Part shown: in pieces, positions 36,351 to 46,393 of the stretch | Layout of the letters: every line of letters begins with the position of its first letter | Numbering within the stretch: the first letter of the stretch is position 1 | Source of the DNA: Merdicola sp905200315 | Lineage (GTDB): Bacteria > Bacillota > Clostridia > TANB77 > CAG-508 | Assembly (NCBI GenBank): GCA_902461935.1 | Contig: CABPZP010000004.1 | Span: forward strand, 1 to 64,000 | Reading direction: 5' to 3' | DNA length: 64,000 bases | The notes under the pieces: generated by a model | What the model was told of the DNA's origin: nothing | The model's input: the letters and a program-made list of their open reading frames with translations, nothing else | Database searches by the model: none | Position numbers and translations under genes: made by a program

Positions 36351-36373
36351 AAAAGCCTAGAAATAGGCTTTTT
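36351..36373. terminator. Bidirectional terminator
   Basis: AAAAGCCTA and TAGGCTTTTT with a 4-nt loop. It overlaps the stop codon of the minus-strand gene. Confidence 0.8.
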
Positions 36374-36623
36374 AAGTTATATCATCTAAAATTTTATTAA
36401 AAGCAAAACTAAAACAAATAAAAGTTACTAAATATATAATACTTAATTTAAACACAGAAATACCAACATAATATAAAATTGGATTAGTATAAGTAGAAAA
36501 ATATGTAGAAAGTATAAAAGCTGAAAAAAGTGAAATCAAAAGGGAAAAAACGAATCCAAAACTTAATATTTTTTTTATTTTAAAATTAAAATTTGAATAA
36601 TATTTATAAATAAAATTATACAT
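36372..36623 (-). CDS. Small two-helix membrane protein
   Basis: An 83-aa protein with two hydrophobic segments (about 20-42 and 50-75) and a basic N-terminus. AAAGGATG precedes the ATG. I do not recognise a family. It is convergent with the gene upstream and sits next to the large surface gene. Confidence 0.6.
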   Translation of the reverse strand: MYNFIYKYYSNFNFKIKKILSFGFVFSLLISLFSAFILSTYFSTYTNPILYYVGISVFKLSIIYLVTFICFSFAFNKILDDIT

Positions 36624-36711
36624 AATTAAACATCCTTTTACTACTATTAATATAAATAAATATTAACATAAAAACAAAAAAGCATCAATAGAAGATATTT
36701 CCAAAAAAATA

Positions 36712-36740
36712 TTGCAAAAATAAATATATTAATGTAAAAT
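36712..36740 (+). promoter_or_regulatory. Promoter of the glycine-rich surface gene
   Basis: TTGCAA (36712-36717), 17 nt, TAAAAT (36735-36740). Confidence 0.6.
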
Positions 36741-36768
36741 TTAAAAAAGAAATAATAAGGAGAAACTT

Positions 36769-39507
36769 ATGAAAAAAGTTAAACATTTAAATAAAATTTT
36801 TCAAAACAAAAAAATAATAATAGTAATGAGTGTATTAGTAATAATTGCTGTTATAACATTAGGCATTCTTGTAAGAAATCAAACAAAAAATGTAGAAAAA
36901 ATGAATGCAAAAAGAGAAGAAGAGAATAATGTTCAGTTGAATGTGGAAATAAAAAAAGAAACAGAAACAGCATATGAATGTTTATTAACTTTCATATCAA
37001 ATGATGAAAACAATAAAATTGAAAAAATAGAGTGTCCTAATTACGATGGAAAAGAAAATCAAGTCATAAATAATTCAGGCGAAAAACAAAAAATTGCAAT
37101 GGACTATAAAATAAATAAAGATGACGAAGAAAAAATATTTAATATTGTTATGAAAGATGGAAATGTTATAAATAAAAAAACAAGTTATACAATAATTTGT
37201 GAACCTAATAATAATGGAGAAACTGTAAAGAAAAACAAATTAGTAGGAACAACGGCAAATTTAGATATACCAAAAAAGGAAGGATATATTTTTTTAGGAT
37301 GGTCAAAAGAGAAAAATAGTGATGAGGGTGAATATTTTAAAACTTACAATTATAATAATGAAGATGTTGTAAATTTATATGGAAAATGGATTAAATCAGA
37401 TAACAATAGTATTATAGGTGCAGTAAAGGTGATGGAAAAAGATACAAAGTTTGCAGTAGAACAAGAAGCTTTTTCTGCAGATCTAGTAAAATATGATGGA
37501 GATTTGATTCTTGATGGAGAAACAGATGTAGAAGGAGCAGCTTTAAATAATAAAATATACGAATTTGGAAATAAAGAAACAGATGTAGCAACAGAAAAAG
37601 AAAATGCAAAAAATATGGTTGTTTTAAAAGTAAATGGAAATTTAACTATTGAAGAAGGAGTAACATTAACAGCATGTAAAAGTGACAACGGATATGGCGG
37701 TCCAAAGGGATTATTAATATATTGCACAGGAATATTAACCAATAATGGAACAGTAGATATGACATCAAGAGGTGCAAAAGCAAAAGGTCAAAATGTGTAT
37801 TTATGGCAAAATGAAGATGAAAGTTATGAATATATACCAGCAGTGGGAGCAAATGGAGGACAGAGAAAAACTGATGGTATTGGAAACAATGGAAACAATG
37901 GAGTAGATAGGCAAACAGGAGGAGGCGCTTCTGGAGGAGGTCGACATTATATTAATTCAGGAACAGGTGGAGCTGGTGCTTCTGGAACTTCATATTCAGG
38001 AGGAACTGGAGGTGGCGGAGGAACAGGAACTTCGTCTACAGCTAGAATTCGGTGGAGATGGAGATAATAATGGTGGCTCTGGCGGACATGGAGATTTTGC
38101 TGCTGGAGTTGGTGCAGGAAATCCAAAAGGAGGAACTGGAGGATTATTAATAATATATACCAAAAGTATGATTAATAGAGGAAATATAAATTCTAATGGG
38201 ACTAATGGCTACTCAGGTCCAAGTGAAAATTGTGCTGGTGGTGGAGGATCAGCAGGAGGTAGTATAAATATTTTCTATACAGATAAAATAACAAAAGGAC
38301 AAATATTTGCAAAAGGTGGTTCTGGAGGCACTGCCGAATATAATGGAGGAGTAGCCGGAAGTGGAACAATAACTGTAGGAAAAATTTTAGACGGAACATT
38401 TATAAAAGAAAAAAATTATGATGAATATAACAGTATAATTGATTATGTAGAAAAAGTCTATAAAAATGGTGTTCAAATTATGAATGTAAACGGTGAACAA
38501 TATTCTGCAAATGTTATAATTAATGAAGGAAATATGGTATTAGATGGAACCAATAATATTAATGGAGCTACTCTTACAAATAAAGTATATGAATTTGGTG
38601 ATAAAAAAACAGATGTTGCAACAGTAAATGAAGATGCAAAAAATATGGTTGTTTTAAAAGTAAATGGAGATATAACAATTGGAGAAGGAGTCACATTAAC
38701 AGCATGTAAAAGTGATAATGGATATGGAGGGCCAAAAGGATTATTAATATATTGTACAGGAACAATAACAAATAATGGAACAATAGATATGACAGCGAGA
38801 GGTGCAAGAGCCGAAGGACAAAATGTATATTTATGGCAAAATAAAGATAAAAGTTATGAATATATTCCAGCAGAAGGTGCTATAGGAGGAAATAAAGTAT
38901 ATTGCAGTTGGAATGGAACGAACCCAGGACTAAAAGGAGAAGATGGAAGTAATAGAGGAACCCGGAGGAGGAGGCTCTGGTACTTCACGACATTGGATTA
39001 ACGCTTCAGCATATTCTGGAGCAGGTCGGAAGAGGAACCTCATATTCAGGTGGCGCTGGAGGTGGTCGGAAGTGATGTGAGGGGAATTAATCCAAATTCA
39101 GAATCTGGTTCAAGCAAAGGCCGGAGCCGGTGGATATGGAAGAGCAAATTATTCAGATGGACATGGATGTTCAGGAGGAGCCGGAAATCCTGGTGGAACC
39201 GCAAAAACAGGTAGCAGTGCAAAACGGATACAAAGGGAAAAATGGAACAGGAGGATTGTTAATAATTTATAGTAACAATTTAAAAAATGGAGGAATTATT
39301 AAATCTGATGGTACGGGAACAACAATTCATCCCAAATATGCAACAGGAGGATCATCAGGAGCAGGAAGTGTAAATATATTTTATAAAGGTATATATAATA
39401 ATACTGGTACAATACAAGCAATAGGAGGAAGTGCTGGAAATGGTGGAGCCGGAGGAAACGGAACAGTAACAGTAGGAAATATATCAACAGGAACGTTTGT
39501 AAAATAA
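36769..39507 (+). pseudogene. Glycine-rich adhesin-like surface protein, broken by six +1 frameshifts
   Basis: If six extra C bases (38050, 38961-38963, 39027, 39067, 39121 or 39122, 39225) are ignored, one frame of 910 aa results. It has an N-terminal membrane anchor (about 15-37) and an InlB/Listeria-Bacteroides-type repeat (about 140-210, GWSKEKNSDEGEYF...LYGKW). Two copies of a module follow (NMVVLKVNGNLTIEEGVTL...GPKGLLIYC), each with a Gly-rich segment. The modules are 1030 bp apart, that is 3n+1, so one extra base lies between them. The six insertions all precede GGA or GGT. As deposited the gene encodes only the first 432 aa. It may be a real pseudogene or an assembly artefact. Confidence 0.8.
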
Positions 39508-39531
39508 AGTAAATAAAATAACTAAAAATCC

Positions 39532-39560
39532 TTGCAATTGTATAAATTTAGGTATATAAT
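39532..39560 (+). promoter_or_regulatory. Promoter of the rimP-nusA-infB operon
   Basis: TTGCAA (39532-39537), 17 nt, TATAAT (39555-39560). Confidence 0.8.
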
Positions 39561-39585
39561 AAGCAAAGCAAGATAAATATGAGCG

Positions 39586-39611
39586 AAAGAGTGGAAGAAA
39601 TTCCACTCTTT
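39586..39611 (+). terminator. Leader hairpin before rimP
   Basis: AAAGAGTGGAA and TTCCACTCTTT, 11-bp arms with a 4-nt loop, then a weak tail (ATATTATAT). It lies between the promoter and rimP. Either an attenuator or a leader stem. Confidence 0.6.
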
Positions 39612-39637
39612 ATATTATATATAAAGGAGGAAGGTTT

Positions 39638-40096
39638 TTGGCAAGTATTGAAGAAAGAGTTGAAAACTTGTTAGAAAAAACAATTAATGATTTAGGGTAT
39701 ACTCTATATGATGTTGAGTATGCTAAAGAAGCAAAAAATTACTTTTTAAGAATATTCATAGATAAAGCGGACGGAATCGATTTAAATGATTGCGAAAAAG
39801 TAAACAATGCAATTACAGAATTATTAGATGAAGCAGACTATATAAAAGATATGTATTTTTTAGAAGTTTCTTCACCGGGAATTGAAAGAGTTTTAAGAAA
39901 AGATAAACACTTAAAACAATATATTGGAGAAGAAATAGAAGTTAGCTTATTTAAACCAATAAATGGCAATAAACAAATACAAGGAGTTTTAAAAAACTTC
40001 AATAGTGAAAATATTGCCTTAAAATATAATAATGAAATAATTGAAATACCACGAAAAGGTATATCACTAATAAAAACAGTATATAACTGGGAATAA
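39638..40096 (+). CDS. rimP: Ribosome maturation factor RimP
   Basis: A 152-aa RimP. The N-terminal domain has LGYTLYDVEYAKEAKNYFLRIFID and the ISSPGIERVLRKD-like motif (VSSPGIERVLRKDKHL) near residue 82. It helps 30S assembly. TTG start at 39638, directly after AAAGGAGGAAGG; the reading frame has no upstream alternative. nusA follows by 21 nt, the usual order. Confidence 0.95.
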   Translation: MASIEERVENLLEKTINDLGYTLYDVEYAKEAKNYFLRIFIDKADGIDLNDCEKVNNAITELLDEADYIKDMYFLEVSSPGIERVLRKDKHLKQYIGEEIEVSLFKPINGNKQIQGVLKNFNSENIALKYNNEIIEIPRKGISLIKTVYNWE

Positions 40097-40117
40097 TTTA
40101 AAAGGAGGAATAAGAAA

Positions 40118-41242
40118 ATGAAAGAAGCTATTGACAATAAAGAATTAGTTATAGCATTAGAAGAATTGGAAAAAGAGAAAGGAATAAAAAAATCTTATTT
40201 AATAGAATCTATCGAAACAGCATTACTTACAGCATATAAAAGAAACTTTGATGCAAAAGAAAATGTAAAAGTTGTTATGGATGATATAACAGGAGCAGCA
40301 CATATTTACTCTGTGAAAGAAATCGTTGAAACAGTTGAAGATTCAGATACACAAATTAATTTAGAAGATGCAAAAAAAATAAATAAAACATTGGAAATAG
40401 GTGATAGTGTAGATATAGAACTTGTTCCAAAGAATTTTGGCAGAATAGCTGCTCAAACAGCAAAACAAGTTATAGTACAAAAAATAAGAGAAGCTGAAAG
40501 AGAAATAATATATACAGAATATAATGATAGAAAAGGAGAGATAGTTACAGGATTAGTACAAAAAGCAGATAGAGGAATTGTTGTAATGGATTTAGGAAAA
40601 CTTGAAGGAGTAATGCTTGCAAAAGAACAAATTCCAACAGAAACTTATAAGGTAAACGATAAAATAAGAGCATATGTAATAGATGTAGAAAAGGGAGCAA
40701 AGGGAGCACCACAAGTTATTGTATCCAGAGCAACACCAGATTTTGTTAAAAAATTATTAGAATTTGAAATACCAGAAATCTATGAAGGATTAATAGAAAT
40801 AAAGAGTGTTTCAAGAGATCCAGGTTACAGAAGTAAAGTAGCTGTTTACTCACAAAATGAAAACATAGATCCAGTAGGTTCTTGTGTAGGTCAAAAAGGA
40901 GTAAGAATTCAAAACGTAATAAATGAATTGAATGGCGAAAAAATAGATGTAATAGAATGGAATGAAGATCCATCAATTTATATTTCTGCAGCATTATTAC
41001 CAGCAAAAGTAATGGCAGTAGACATAAATGAAGAAGAAAAATTTGCACAAGTAATAGTACCAGATGACCAATTATCACTTGCAATAGGAAAATCTGGACA
41101 AAATGTTAGACTTGCTGCAAAATTAACAAATTGGAAAATAGATATAAAATCTGAAACTCAATTTAGAGAAATGTTAGCAAAGGCGCAAGAAGAAAATGAC
41201 GAAGAAATAGCAGAAGAAACAAATACTGAAATTGAAGAATAA
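40118..41242 (+). CDS. nusA: Transcription termination/antitermination protein NusA
   Basis: A 374-aa NusA of the shorter Gram-positive type. The N-terminal RNA-polymerase-binding domain spans about 1-130, an S1 domain about 135-200 (RKGEIVTGLVQKADRGIVVMDLG), then KH1 (DPVGSCVGQKGVRIQNVINEL) and KH2 (QLSLAIGKSGQNVRLAAKLT). It lacks the C-terminal acidic repeats of enteric NusA, as is usual here. AAAGGAGG precedes the ATG. It is part of the conserved nusA-infB operon. Confidence 0.98.
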   Translation: MKEAIDNKELVIALEELEKEKGIKKSYLIESIETALLTAYKRNFDAKENVKVVMDDITGAAHIYSVKEIVETVEDSDTQINLEDAKKINKTLEIGDSVDIELVPKNFGRIAAQTAKQVIVQKIREAEREIIYTEYNDRKGEIVTGLVQKADRGIVVMDLGKLEGVMLAKEQIPTETYKVNDKIRAYVIDVEKGAKGAPQVIVSRATPDFVKKLLEFEIPEIYEGLIEIKSVSRDPGYRSKVAVYSQNENIDPVGSCVGQKGVRIQNVINELNGEKIDVIEWNEDPSIYISAALLPAKVMAVDINEEEKFAQVIVPDDQLSLAIGKSGQNVRLAAKLTNWKIDIKSETQFREMLAKAQEENDEEIAEETNTEIEE

Positions 41243-41294
41243 AAACACATAATATAGAAAGACTTGTACATATAATAAAGAAAGGAAACTTGCA

Positions 41295-41552
41295 ATGAAA
41301 AATATACCACAAAGAATGTGCGTTAGTTGCAGAGAAAAAAAAGAGAAAAAAGATTTAATACGAATTGTATATAACAAAACAGGAGAACTAAGTATAGATA
41401 TTAATGGAAAGCTTGAAGGTAGAGGTGCATACATCTGCAAAGATATTAAATGCTTAGAAAAAACAATAAAAACAAATAGTTTAGAAAGAGCTTTAAAAAC
41501 AAAAATTAACAAAGAATTTTATGATAAGTTAAGAGGTGTAATTATTGAATAA
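41295..41552 (+). CDS. ylxR: YlxR family RNA-binding protein (RnpM)
   Basis: An 85-aa YlxR. The hallmark RMCVSCREKKEKKDLIRIV and GRGAYIC are present. In Firmicutes the protein binds RNase P RNA (hence RnpM). It is in its usual place between nusA and ylxQ. AAGAAAGGAA precedes the ATG. It overlaps ylxQ by 8 nt. Confidence 0.94.
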   Translation: MKNIPQRMCVSCREKKEKKDLIRIVYNKTGELSIDINGKLEGRGAYICKDIKCLEKTIKTNSLERALKTKINKEFYDKLRGVIIE

Positions 41553-41859
41553 AGCATTAGGTTTAATTGGATTATCTGCAAGAGCCAGAAAGATTGTGTA
41601 TGGTGCAGATAGTACGAAAGAAGCTTTAGAAAAAGGAAGAGTAAAACTACTAATAGTTTCGAAAGAAGCTTCTGAGAAAACCATTAAAAATTTTAAGTTT
41701 TATTCTGAAAAATACAATGTTCCAATTTGTATATATGGAGAAATAGAAGATTTAAGTAAAAGTATAGGAAAGAAAAATAAAGCTATACTTGGAATACTAG
41801 ATGAGAATCTTGCGAAAGAAATAAAAAAAATAATTGATGGGGGTGAAGCTATTGGGTAA
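41545..41859 (+). CDS. ylxQ: L7Ae-family ribosomal protein YlxQ
   Basis: A 104-aa L7Ae/L30e-like RNA-binding protein. [40 protein letters not shown] is diagnostic of YlxQ. These proteins bind K-turn RNA; the bacterial role is not fully settled. TTG start inside the end of ylxR, with AGAGGTG upstream, so translationally coupled. It overlaps infB by 8 nt. Confidence 0.92.
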   Translation: MNKALGLIGLSARARKIVYGADSTKEALEKGRVKLLIVSKEASEKTIKNFKFYSEKYNVPICIYGEIEDLSKSIGKKNKAILGILDENLAKEIKKIIDGGEAIG

Positions 41860-44725
41860 GATAAAAATACATGAAATAGCAAAAGAATTAAACTTAGCCA
41901 GTAAAGAAGTTATAGCAAAGGCAAACGAACTTAACATACAAGTTAAAAGCCATTTAAGCGGAGTAACAGAAGAAGAGGCCAATAAAATTAAGGGAGCATT
42001 TGCCGGAAAAAATAAAACAGAAGAGAGAAAAGAAGGCAAGAAAGAAGAAAACAAAAAAGAAAAAACTACAGGACCAGTTATTATTAGAAGAGAAGTAATA
42101 ATAAATGATGAAGAAGATAGTAAAGAAAAACAAACCAAAAAACAAGAAAGTAATAAATCAAAAATAGGATTTGTTGAAAGAGATAGAAAAAAAGACTTTA
42201 ATATAGTATATAGAAATAAACCAAATAAACCTATGACAGTAGATGAATTATTTGGACTAAATAAAAAGAAAAAAGAAGAGCCTAAAAAAGAGGAAGTAAA
42301 ACAAAGCAAAGTAGAGGAAAAAATGCAAGAAGTAAAAGAAACGAAAACTGTTGATAAACAAGAAAAGGTTGAAAAACAAGAAAAAGTAGAGAAAGTTATA
42401 AAAACAGAAAATGTAAAAAAACAAGAAAACTTTAGACAAAACAAAACACAATATCAACCAAGAAATAATTATAATAACAACAGAAATAATAATTACAATA
42501 GAAACAATGATCGTAATAATAACAATAATAGTAGAAATAATAACTATAACAGAAATAATAATGGAAACAACAATAATGGTTATAGAAATAACAGACCAGG
42601 AAATAATTTTAATAGAGGAAATAGACCATTAGACGAAAAAGGAATAGAAAAAAATATTAAAAATATTATGTCTTCTGATGTGGTTGAAAAAGAAAGTGTT
42701 AGAGAATATAACAGAAATGCAGATAAACAAAAAAATGCAAATAAATATGATGACAAAAAAAGTAAGAAAAATAAAAATAAAAGAGGAAATAATGATTTAG
42801 GCTTTAATGAAGGAAAATTAAAAAGTCTTAAACAAGAAAATAGTTTATCTAATATGTTTACAGACCAAGAAGGTGGAATGCTAGATTACTACGATTTAAC
42901 AACAGTTAGAGGAAAACGTAATAAAAAGAAAAACTCAAAATCATCAAAAGGTGAATCAAAACAAAAAATATTTAAACTTACTGAAATAACAATTCCAGAA
43001 ACAATTTCTGTAAAAGACTTAGCAGCAGAACTTAAGAAAACAAGTGCAGAAGTTATTAAAAAATTATTTGCACTTGGTGTTATGGCAACAATAAACAATG
43101 ATGTAGATTTTGATACAGCATACTTAATAGCACAAGAATTTGGAGTAACAGCAAAACTTAAGGAAGAAGTTAAAGAAGAAGATGTATTATTTGATGAATC
43201 TGAAGATTTAGAAAATGAATTAATGCCACGTCCACCAGTAATTGTTGTTATGGGACACGTTGACCATGGTAAAACATCATTACTAGATGCGATAAGAAAA
43301 ACAAATGTTATAGAGGGCGAAGCAGGTGGAATTACACAAGCGATAGGTGCATACCAAGTTAAATTAAATGGTAGAGATATAACATTCCTAGATACACCAG
43401 GACACGAAGCCTTTACGGCAATGCGTGCTAGAGGTGCACAAATAACAGATATTGCAATTCTAGTTGTTGCAGCAAATGATGGAGTTATGCCACAAACAGT
43501 AGAAGCGGTTAACCATGCGAAATCAGCAGGAATACCAATTATAGTTGCAGTAAACAAAATGGATTTACCAGGTGCCAATGTTGAAAGAATAAAAGAAGAA
43601 TTAATGAAATACGACTTAGTTCCAGAAGAATGGGGAGGAGATACAATTTATGTACCAATTTCAGCTAAAAATGGAACGAATATTGACCAATTACTAGAAA
43701 TGGTTTTACTTGTTGCAGATATGAAAGATTTAAGAGCAAATCCTACAAAACAAGCAAAAGGTGCTGTTATAGAAGCAAGACTTGATAAAACAAAAGGTCC
43801 TATAGCTACAATGTTAGTTCAAAGAGGGAAACTAGATGTTGGAGATACAATAGTTGTTGGTTCTTCAATAGGTAGAATAAGAGCTATGAAAAATGATAAA
43901 GGACAACGTGTTAAATTTGCAACACCATCAATGCCAGTAGAAATTATGGGACTTACAGAAGTACCAACAGCAGGAGACACTTTCTACGAAGTAAAAGATG
44001 AAAAAATGGCTAAACACTTAATAGAAAGAAGAAAACGTCAAGCAAGAGAAAAATCTATAAATCAAGTAAGTAAAGTAACCTTAGATGACTTATTCAGTCA
44101 AATTGAAAAAGGAGATTTAAAACAATTAAACTTAATAGTAAAAGCAGATGTTCAAGGATCTGTTGAAGCAGTTAAACAATCTCTAGAAAAATTATCAGAT
44201 GAAAAAGTACAAGTAAAAGTTATACACGCAGCAGCCGGAGCTGTTACAGAATCTGATGTTACACTTGCTAAAGTTTCAAATGCAATAATAATAGCATTTA
44301 ATGTTAGACCAGTTGCAAGTGCTAAAGAGATGGCAGATAGAGAAGAAGTTGAAATAAAACAATACTCAGTAATTTACCAAGCAATAGAAGATGTAGAAGC
44401 AGCTATGAAAGGCATGTGGGACCCAGAATTTGAAGAAAAAGTTATAGGAACAGTAGAAGTAAGACAAACATTCAAAGTTTCTGGAGTTGGAACAATTGCT
44501 GGTGGTTATGTATTAACAGGAAAAGTAGAAAGAAATGCAGGAGTAAGAGTAATAAGAGATGATGTTGTAATTCATCAAGGAGAACTTGCTTCACTTAAGA
44601 GATTTAAAGACGATGTTAAAGAAGTTGCAAAAGGTTATGAATGTGGTCTTCAAATTGCAAATTACAACGACATAAAAGAAGGAGACATAATAGAAGTATA
44701 TGTAATGGAAGAAATAAAAAGATAA
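41852..44725 (+). CDS. infB: Translation initiation factor IF-2
   Basis: A 957-aa IF-2. The N-terminal IF2_N module ([19 protein letters not shown]) is followed by a very long Lys/Glu region and an Asn/Arg/Tyr low-complexity block at about residues 205-255. A second IF2_N segment comes at about 380-440. The G domain has [12 protein letters not shown] near 470, DTPGHEAF and NKMD; domains II-IV close the protein. It delivers fMet-tRNA to the 30S P-site. The TTG at 41852 follows GGGGGTG; an upstream frame extends six codons. The TTG lies inside the end of ylxQ. Confidence 0.96.
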   Translation: MGKIKIHEIAKELNLASKEVIAKANELNIQVKSHLSGVTEEEANKIKGAFAGKNKTEERKEGKKEENKKEKTTGPVIIRREVIINDEEDSKEKQTKKQESNKSKIGFVERDRKKDFNIVYRNKPNKPMTVDELFGLNKKKKEEPKKEEVKQSKVEEKMQEVKETKTVDKQEKVEKQEKVEKVIKTENVKKQENFRQNKTQYQPRNNYNNNRNNNYNRNNDRNNNNNSRNNNYNRNNNGNNNNGYRNNRPGNNFNRGNRPLDEKGIEKNIKNIMSSDVVEKESVREYNRNADKQKNANKYDDKKSKKNKNKRGNNDLGFNEGKLKSLKQENSLSNMFTDQEGGMLDYYDLTTVRGKRNKKKNSKSSKGESKQKIFKLTEITIPETISVKDLAAELKKTSAEVIKKLFALGVMATINNDVDFDTAYLIAQEFGVTAKLKEEVKEEDVLFDESEDLENELMPRPPVIVVMGHVDHGKTSLLDAIRKTNVIEGEAGGITQAIGAYQVKLNGRDITFLDTPGHEAFTAMRARGAQITDIAILVVAANDGVMPQTVEAVNHAKSAGIPIIVAVNKMDLPGANVERIKEELMKYDLVPEEWGGDTIYVPISAKNGTNIDQLLEMVLLVADMKDLRANPTKQAKGAVIEARLDKTKGPIATMLVQRGKLDVGDTIVVGSSIGRIRAMKNDKGQRVKFATPSMPVEIMGLTEVPTAGDTFYEVKDEKMAKHLIERRKRQAREKSINQVSKVTLDDLFSQIEKGDLKQLNLIVKADVQGSVEAVKQSLEKLSDEKVQVKVIHAAAGAVTESDVTLAKVSNAIIIAFNVRPVASAKEMADREEVEIKQYSVIYQAIEDVEAAMKGMWDPEFEEKVIGTVEVRQTFKVSGVGTIAGGYVLTGKVERNAGVRVIRDDVVIHQGELASLKRFKDDVKEVAKGYECGLQIANYNDIKEGDIIEVYVMEEIKR

Positions 44726-44731
44726 AATATA

Positions 44732-44753
44732 AGGACGCAAAAAATTGCGTCCT
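44732..44753 (+). terminator. Hairpin between infB and rbfA
   Basis: AGGACGCAA and TTGCGTCCT, 9-bp arms around AAAA, followed by AATTATAAAAA. The tail is weak, so it may act as an RNA-stability or attenuator stem. Confidence 0.5.
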
Positions 44754-44777
44754 AATTATAAAAAACGAGGTGATATT

Positions 44778-45155
44778 ATGCAAAAAAATAATAATAGATT
44801 TAACCGTGTAGAAGAAGAAATGAAAAAAGAAATAAGTAACATTATTTATAATAAACTTAAAAATCCAGATGTTACAGGACTTATCTCTGTTACAAAGGTT
44901 AAAGTAACAACAGATTTAAAATTTGCTAAAGTATATGTAAGTATATTAAATGCAAAAAATACAAAAGCAACTTTAAGAGGCTTAAAACAATCTTCTGGTT
45001 TTGTACGTTCAGAAGTAGCAAAATCAATAAACTTAAGAAATACACCAGAAATTATATTTGAATTAGATGATTCTATGGAATATGGTGCAAAAATAGATTC
45101 AATTTTAAAAGACATAATGAAAGATGTAAAACCAGAAAGTGAAGGAGAAGAATAA
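44778..45155 (+). CDS. rbfA: Ribosome-binding factor A
   Basis: A 125-aa KH-fold 30S maturation factor. NRFNRVEEEMKKEISNII and the late RNTPEIIFELDDSMEYG are family hallmarks. The start at 44778 follows GAGGTGAT; an ATG 11 codons earlier lies in the preceding hairpin tail. nrnA follows by 3 nt. The infB-rbfA-nrnA order is normal for Firmicutes. Confidence 0.95.
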   Translation: MQKNNNRFNRVEEEMKKEISNIIYNKLKNPDVTGLISVTKVKVTTDLKFAKVYVSILNAKNTKATLRGLKQSSGFVRSEVAKSINLRNTPEIIFELDDSMEYGAKIDSILKDIMKDVKPESEGEE

Positions 45156-45158
45156 AAA

Positions 45159-46112
45159 ATGACTTTAGAAGATATAAAAAATGCAATTCAAAAGGCAGAA
45201 ACAATAGCAATATTAGTACATGAAAGCCCAGATGGAGATGCAATTGGTAGTGCAACAGCAATGAATCTAGCATTAAAACAATTAGGAAAAAATCCAGATG
45301 TTATAATACCAGAATTTTCTAGAACCTTTAATTTTTTACCAGGTATAGATGAAATAAAAAAAGAAACAAATGTAGAGAGCTATGATTTAACAATAACATT
45401 AGACTGTGGAGACCCAAAAAGAGTTAGTAATTGTGCTAAATATTTTGAAGATGCACAAACAACAATTTCAATAGATCACCATAATATGAATCCAATGTTT
45501 GCAGATATAAACTATGTAGATCATACTTCTCCAGCTTGTTGCCAAATTTTAATAATAATATTTGAATATTTGGGAGTGAAAATAACAAAAGACATAGGAA
45601 CTTGCTTACTTACAGGAATAATTACAGATACAGGTGGATTTAAATATGAGGGTGTATCTGAGGTAACTTTTGAATTTGCAGCAGAATTATTAAGATGTGG
45701 TGTAAATGTATCAAACATATATAAACAAGCAATGCAAATAAAATCTAAAGCAAACTTTGAACTTAGAAAATTTGCAATGGATAGAATGCAATTTTTAGAA
45801 GAAGGAAAAATTGCATTTACATATATTACAACAGAGGATGAACAAAAAGTAGGAGCAGAAGAAGGAGACCACGAAGGAATAGTAAACCTAGGTAGAGATA
45901 TAGAAGGAGTAGAAGTATCTATATTTTTACACCAAGCAGAAGACGGAGCATATAAAGTATCATTAAGGTCAAACAATTACTTAAATGTAGATGATGTATG
46001 TTTAATGTTTGGCGGTGGAGGACACCAAAGAGCAGCGGGTTGCAAAATAAGTGGAGAGCCAGAAGAAATAAAAAGTAAAATAATAAACGAAATAAAAAAA
46101 TCATTAAAATAA
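45159..46112 (+). CDS. nrnA: Bifunctional oligoribonuclease / PAP phosphatase NrnA (DHH family)
   Basis: A 317-aa DHH/DHHA1 phosphoesterase. HESPDGDAIGSATAM is motif I, DCGDPKR motif II, SIDHHNMN the DHH motif III, and GTCLLTGIITDTGGF motif IV. The DHHA1 C-terminal domain ends GGGGHQRAAGCKISG. It degrades nanoRNA and dephosphorylates 3'-phosphoadenosine 5'-phosphate. It closes the operon. Length and all motifs are normal. Confidence 0.95.
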   Translation: MTLEDIKNAIQKAETIAILVHESPDGDAIGSATAMNLALKQLGKNPDVIIPEFSRTFNFLPGIDEIKKETNVESYDLTITLDCGDPKRVSNCAKYFEDAQTTISIDHHNMNPMFADINYVDHTSPACCQILIIIFEYLGVKITKDIGTCLLTGIITDTGGFKYEGVSEVTFEFAAELLRCGVNVSNIYKQAMQIKSKANFELRKFAMDRMQFLEEGKIAFTYITTEDEQKVGAEEGDHEGIVNLGRDIEGVEVSIFLHQAEDGAYKVSLRSNNYLNVDDVCLMFGGGGHQRAAGCKISGEPEEIKSKIINEIKKSLK

Positions 46113-46131
46113 AAATTTTAGCTTTAATGTT

Positions 46132-46161
46132 TGAACTTTTTGAGAAAAACGTGATATAATT
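46132..46161 (+). promoter_or_regulatory. Promoter after nrnA
   Basis: TTGAAC (46132-46137), 18 nt, TATAAT (46156-46161) with extended TG. A terminator follows within about 50 nt. Confidence 0.6.
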
Positions 46162-46171
46162 CAAATAATAA

Positions 46172-46213
46172 TAGAAATCACCTATAAGAGATATGGGATT
46201 TCTATTTTTTTAT
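46172..46213 (+). terminator. Terminator close to the promoter (attenuator or end of a very short RNA)
   Basis: ATAGAAATC (46172-46180) and GATTTCTAT (46198-46206), then TTTTTTTAT. Transcripts from 46156-46161 would be stopped after about 45 nt unless read-through occurs into the gene at 46394. Confidence 0.7.
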
Positions 46214-46239
46214 ATTATAGGAAATTCCTATTTTGAATG

Positions 46240-46286
46240 TAGGGGTCGGCGTCCCCGACGACCCGCGTGGCGAAGCCACTTTTTTG
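46240..46286 (+). repeat. GC-rich GTAGGGG repeat with terminator-like end
   Basis: GTAGGGGTCGGCGTCCCCGA opens a GC-rich palindrome that continues CGACCCGC, then GTGGC-GAA-GCCAC and TTTTTT. It is the clearest member of the scattered family (see 33951, 55496, 53816). Confidence 0.75.
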
Positions 46287-46393
46287 TAGAAAATTGATAT
46301 TTTTTAGAATAATAAAAAATATTGTAATAAAAAAGCTTTTAATGTAAAATAATAATGTGAAATTTTATTCTTAATAAGAAAGGATTAATAAAA

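Noticed and set aside
37350..37742. 130-codon minus-strand frame within the glycine-rich surface gene
   Set aside because: Antisense of the duplicated module; a similar shadow appears opposite the second copy.
41797..42444. 215-codon minus-strand frame over the start of infB
   Set aside because: Phe/Ser-rich antisense of the Lys/Glu/Asn region of IF-2; no ribosome site.
42470..42620. AAT-rich repeats in infB as a possible CRISPR or tandem array
   Set aside because: The repetition is codon-level Asn/Arg low complexity in a good reading frame; no constant repeat with unique spacers.
42889..43578. 229-codon minus-strand frame within infB
   Set aside because: Antisense of the conserved G domain; length is a by-product of codon bias.
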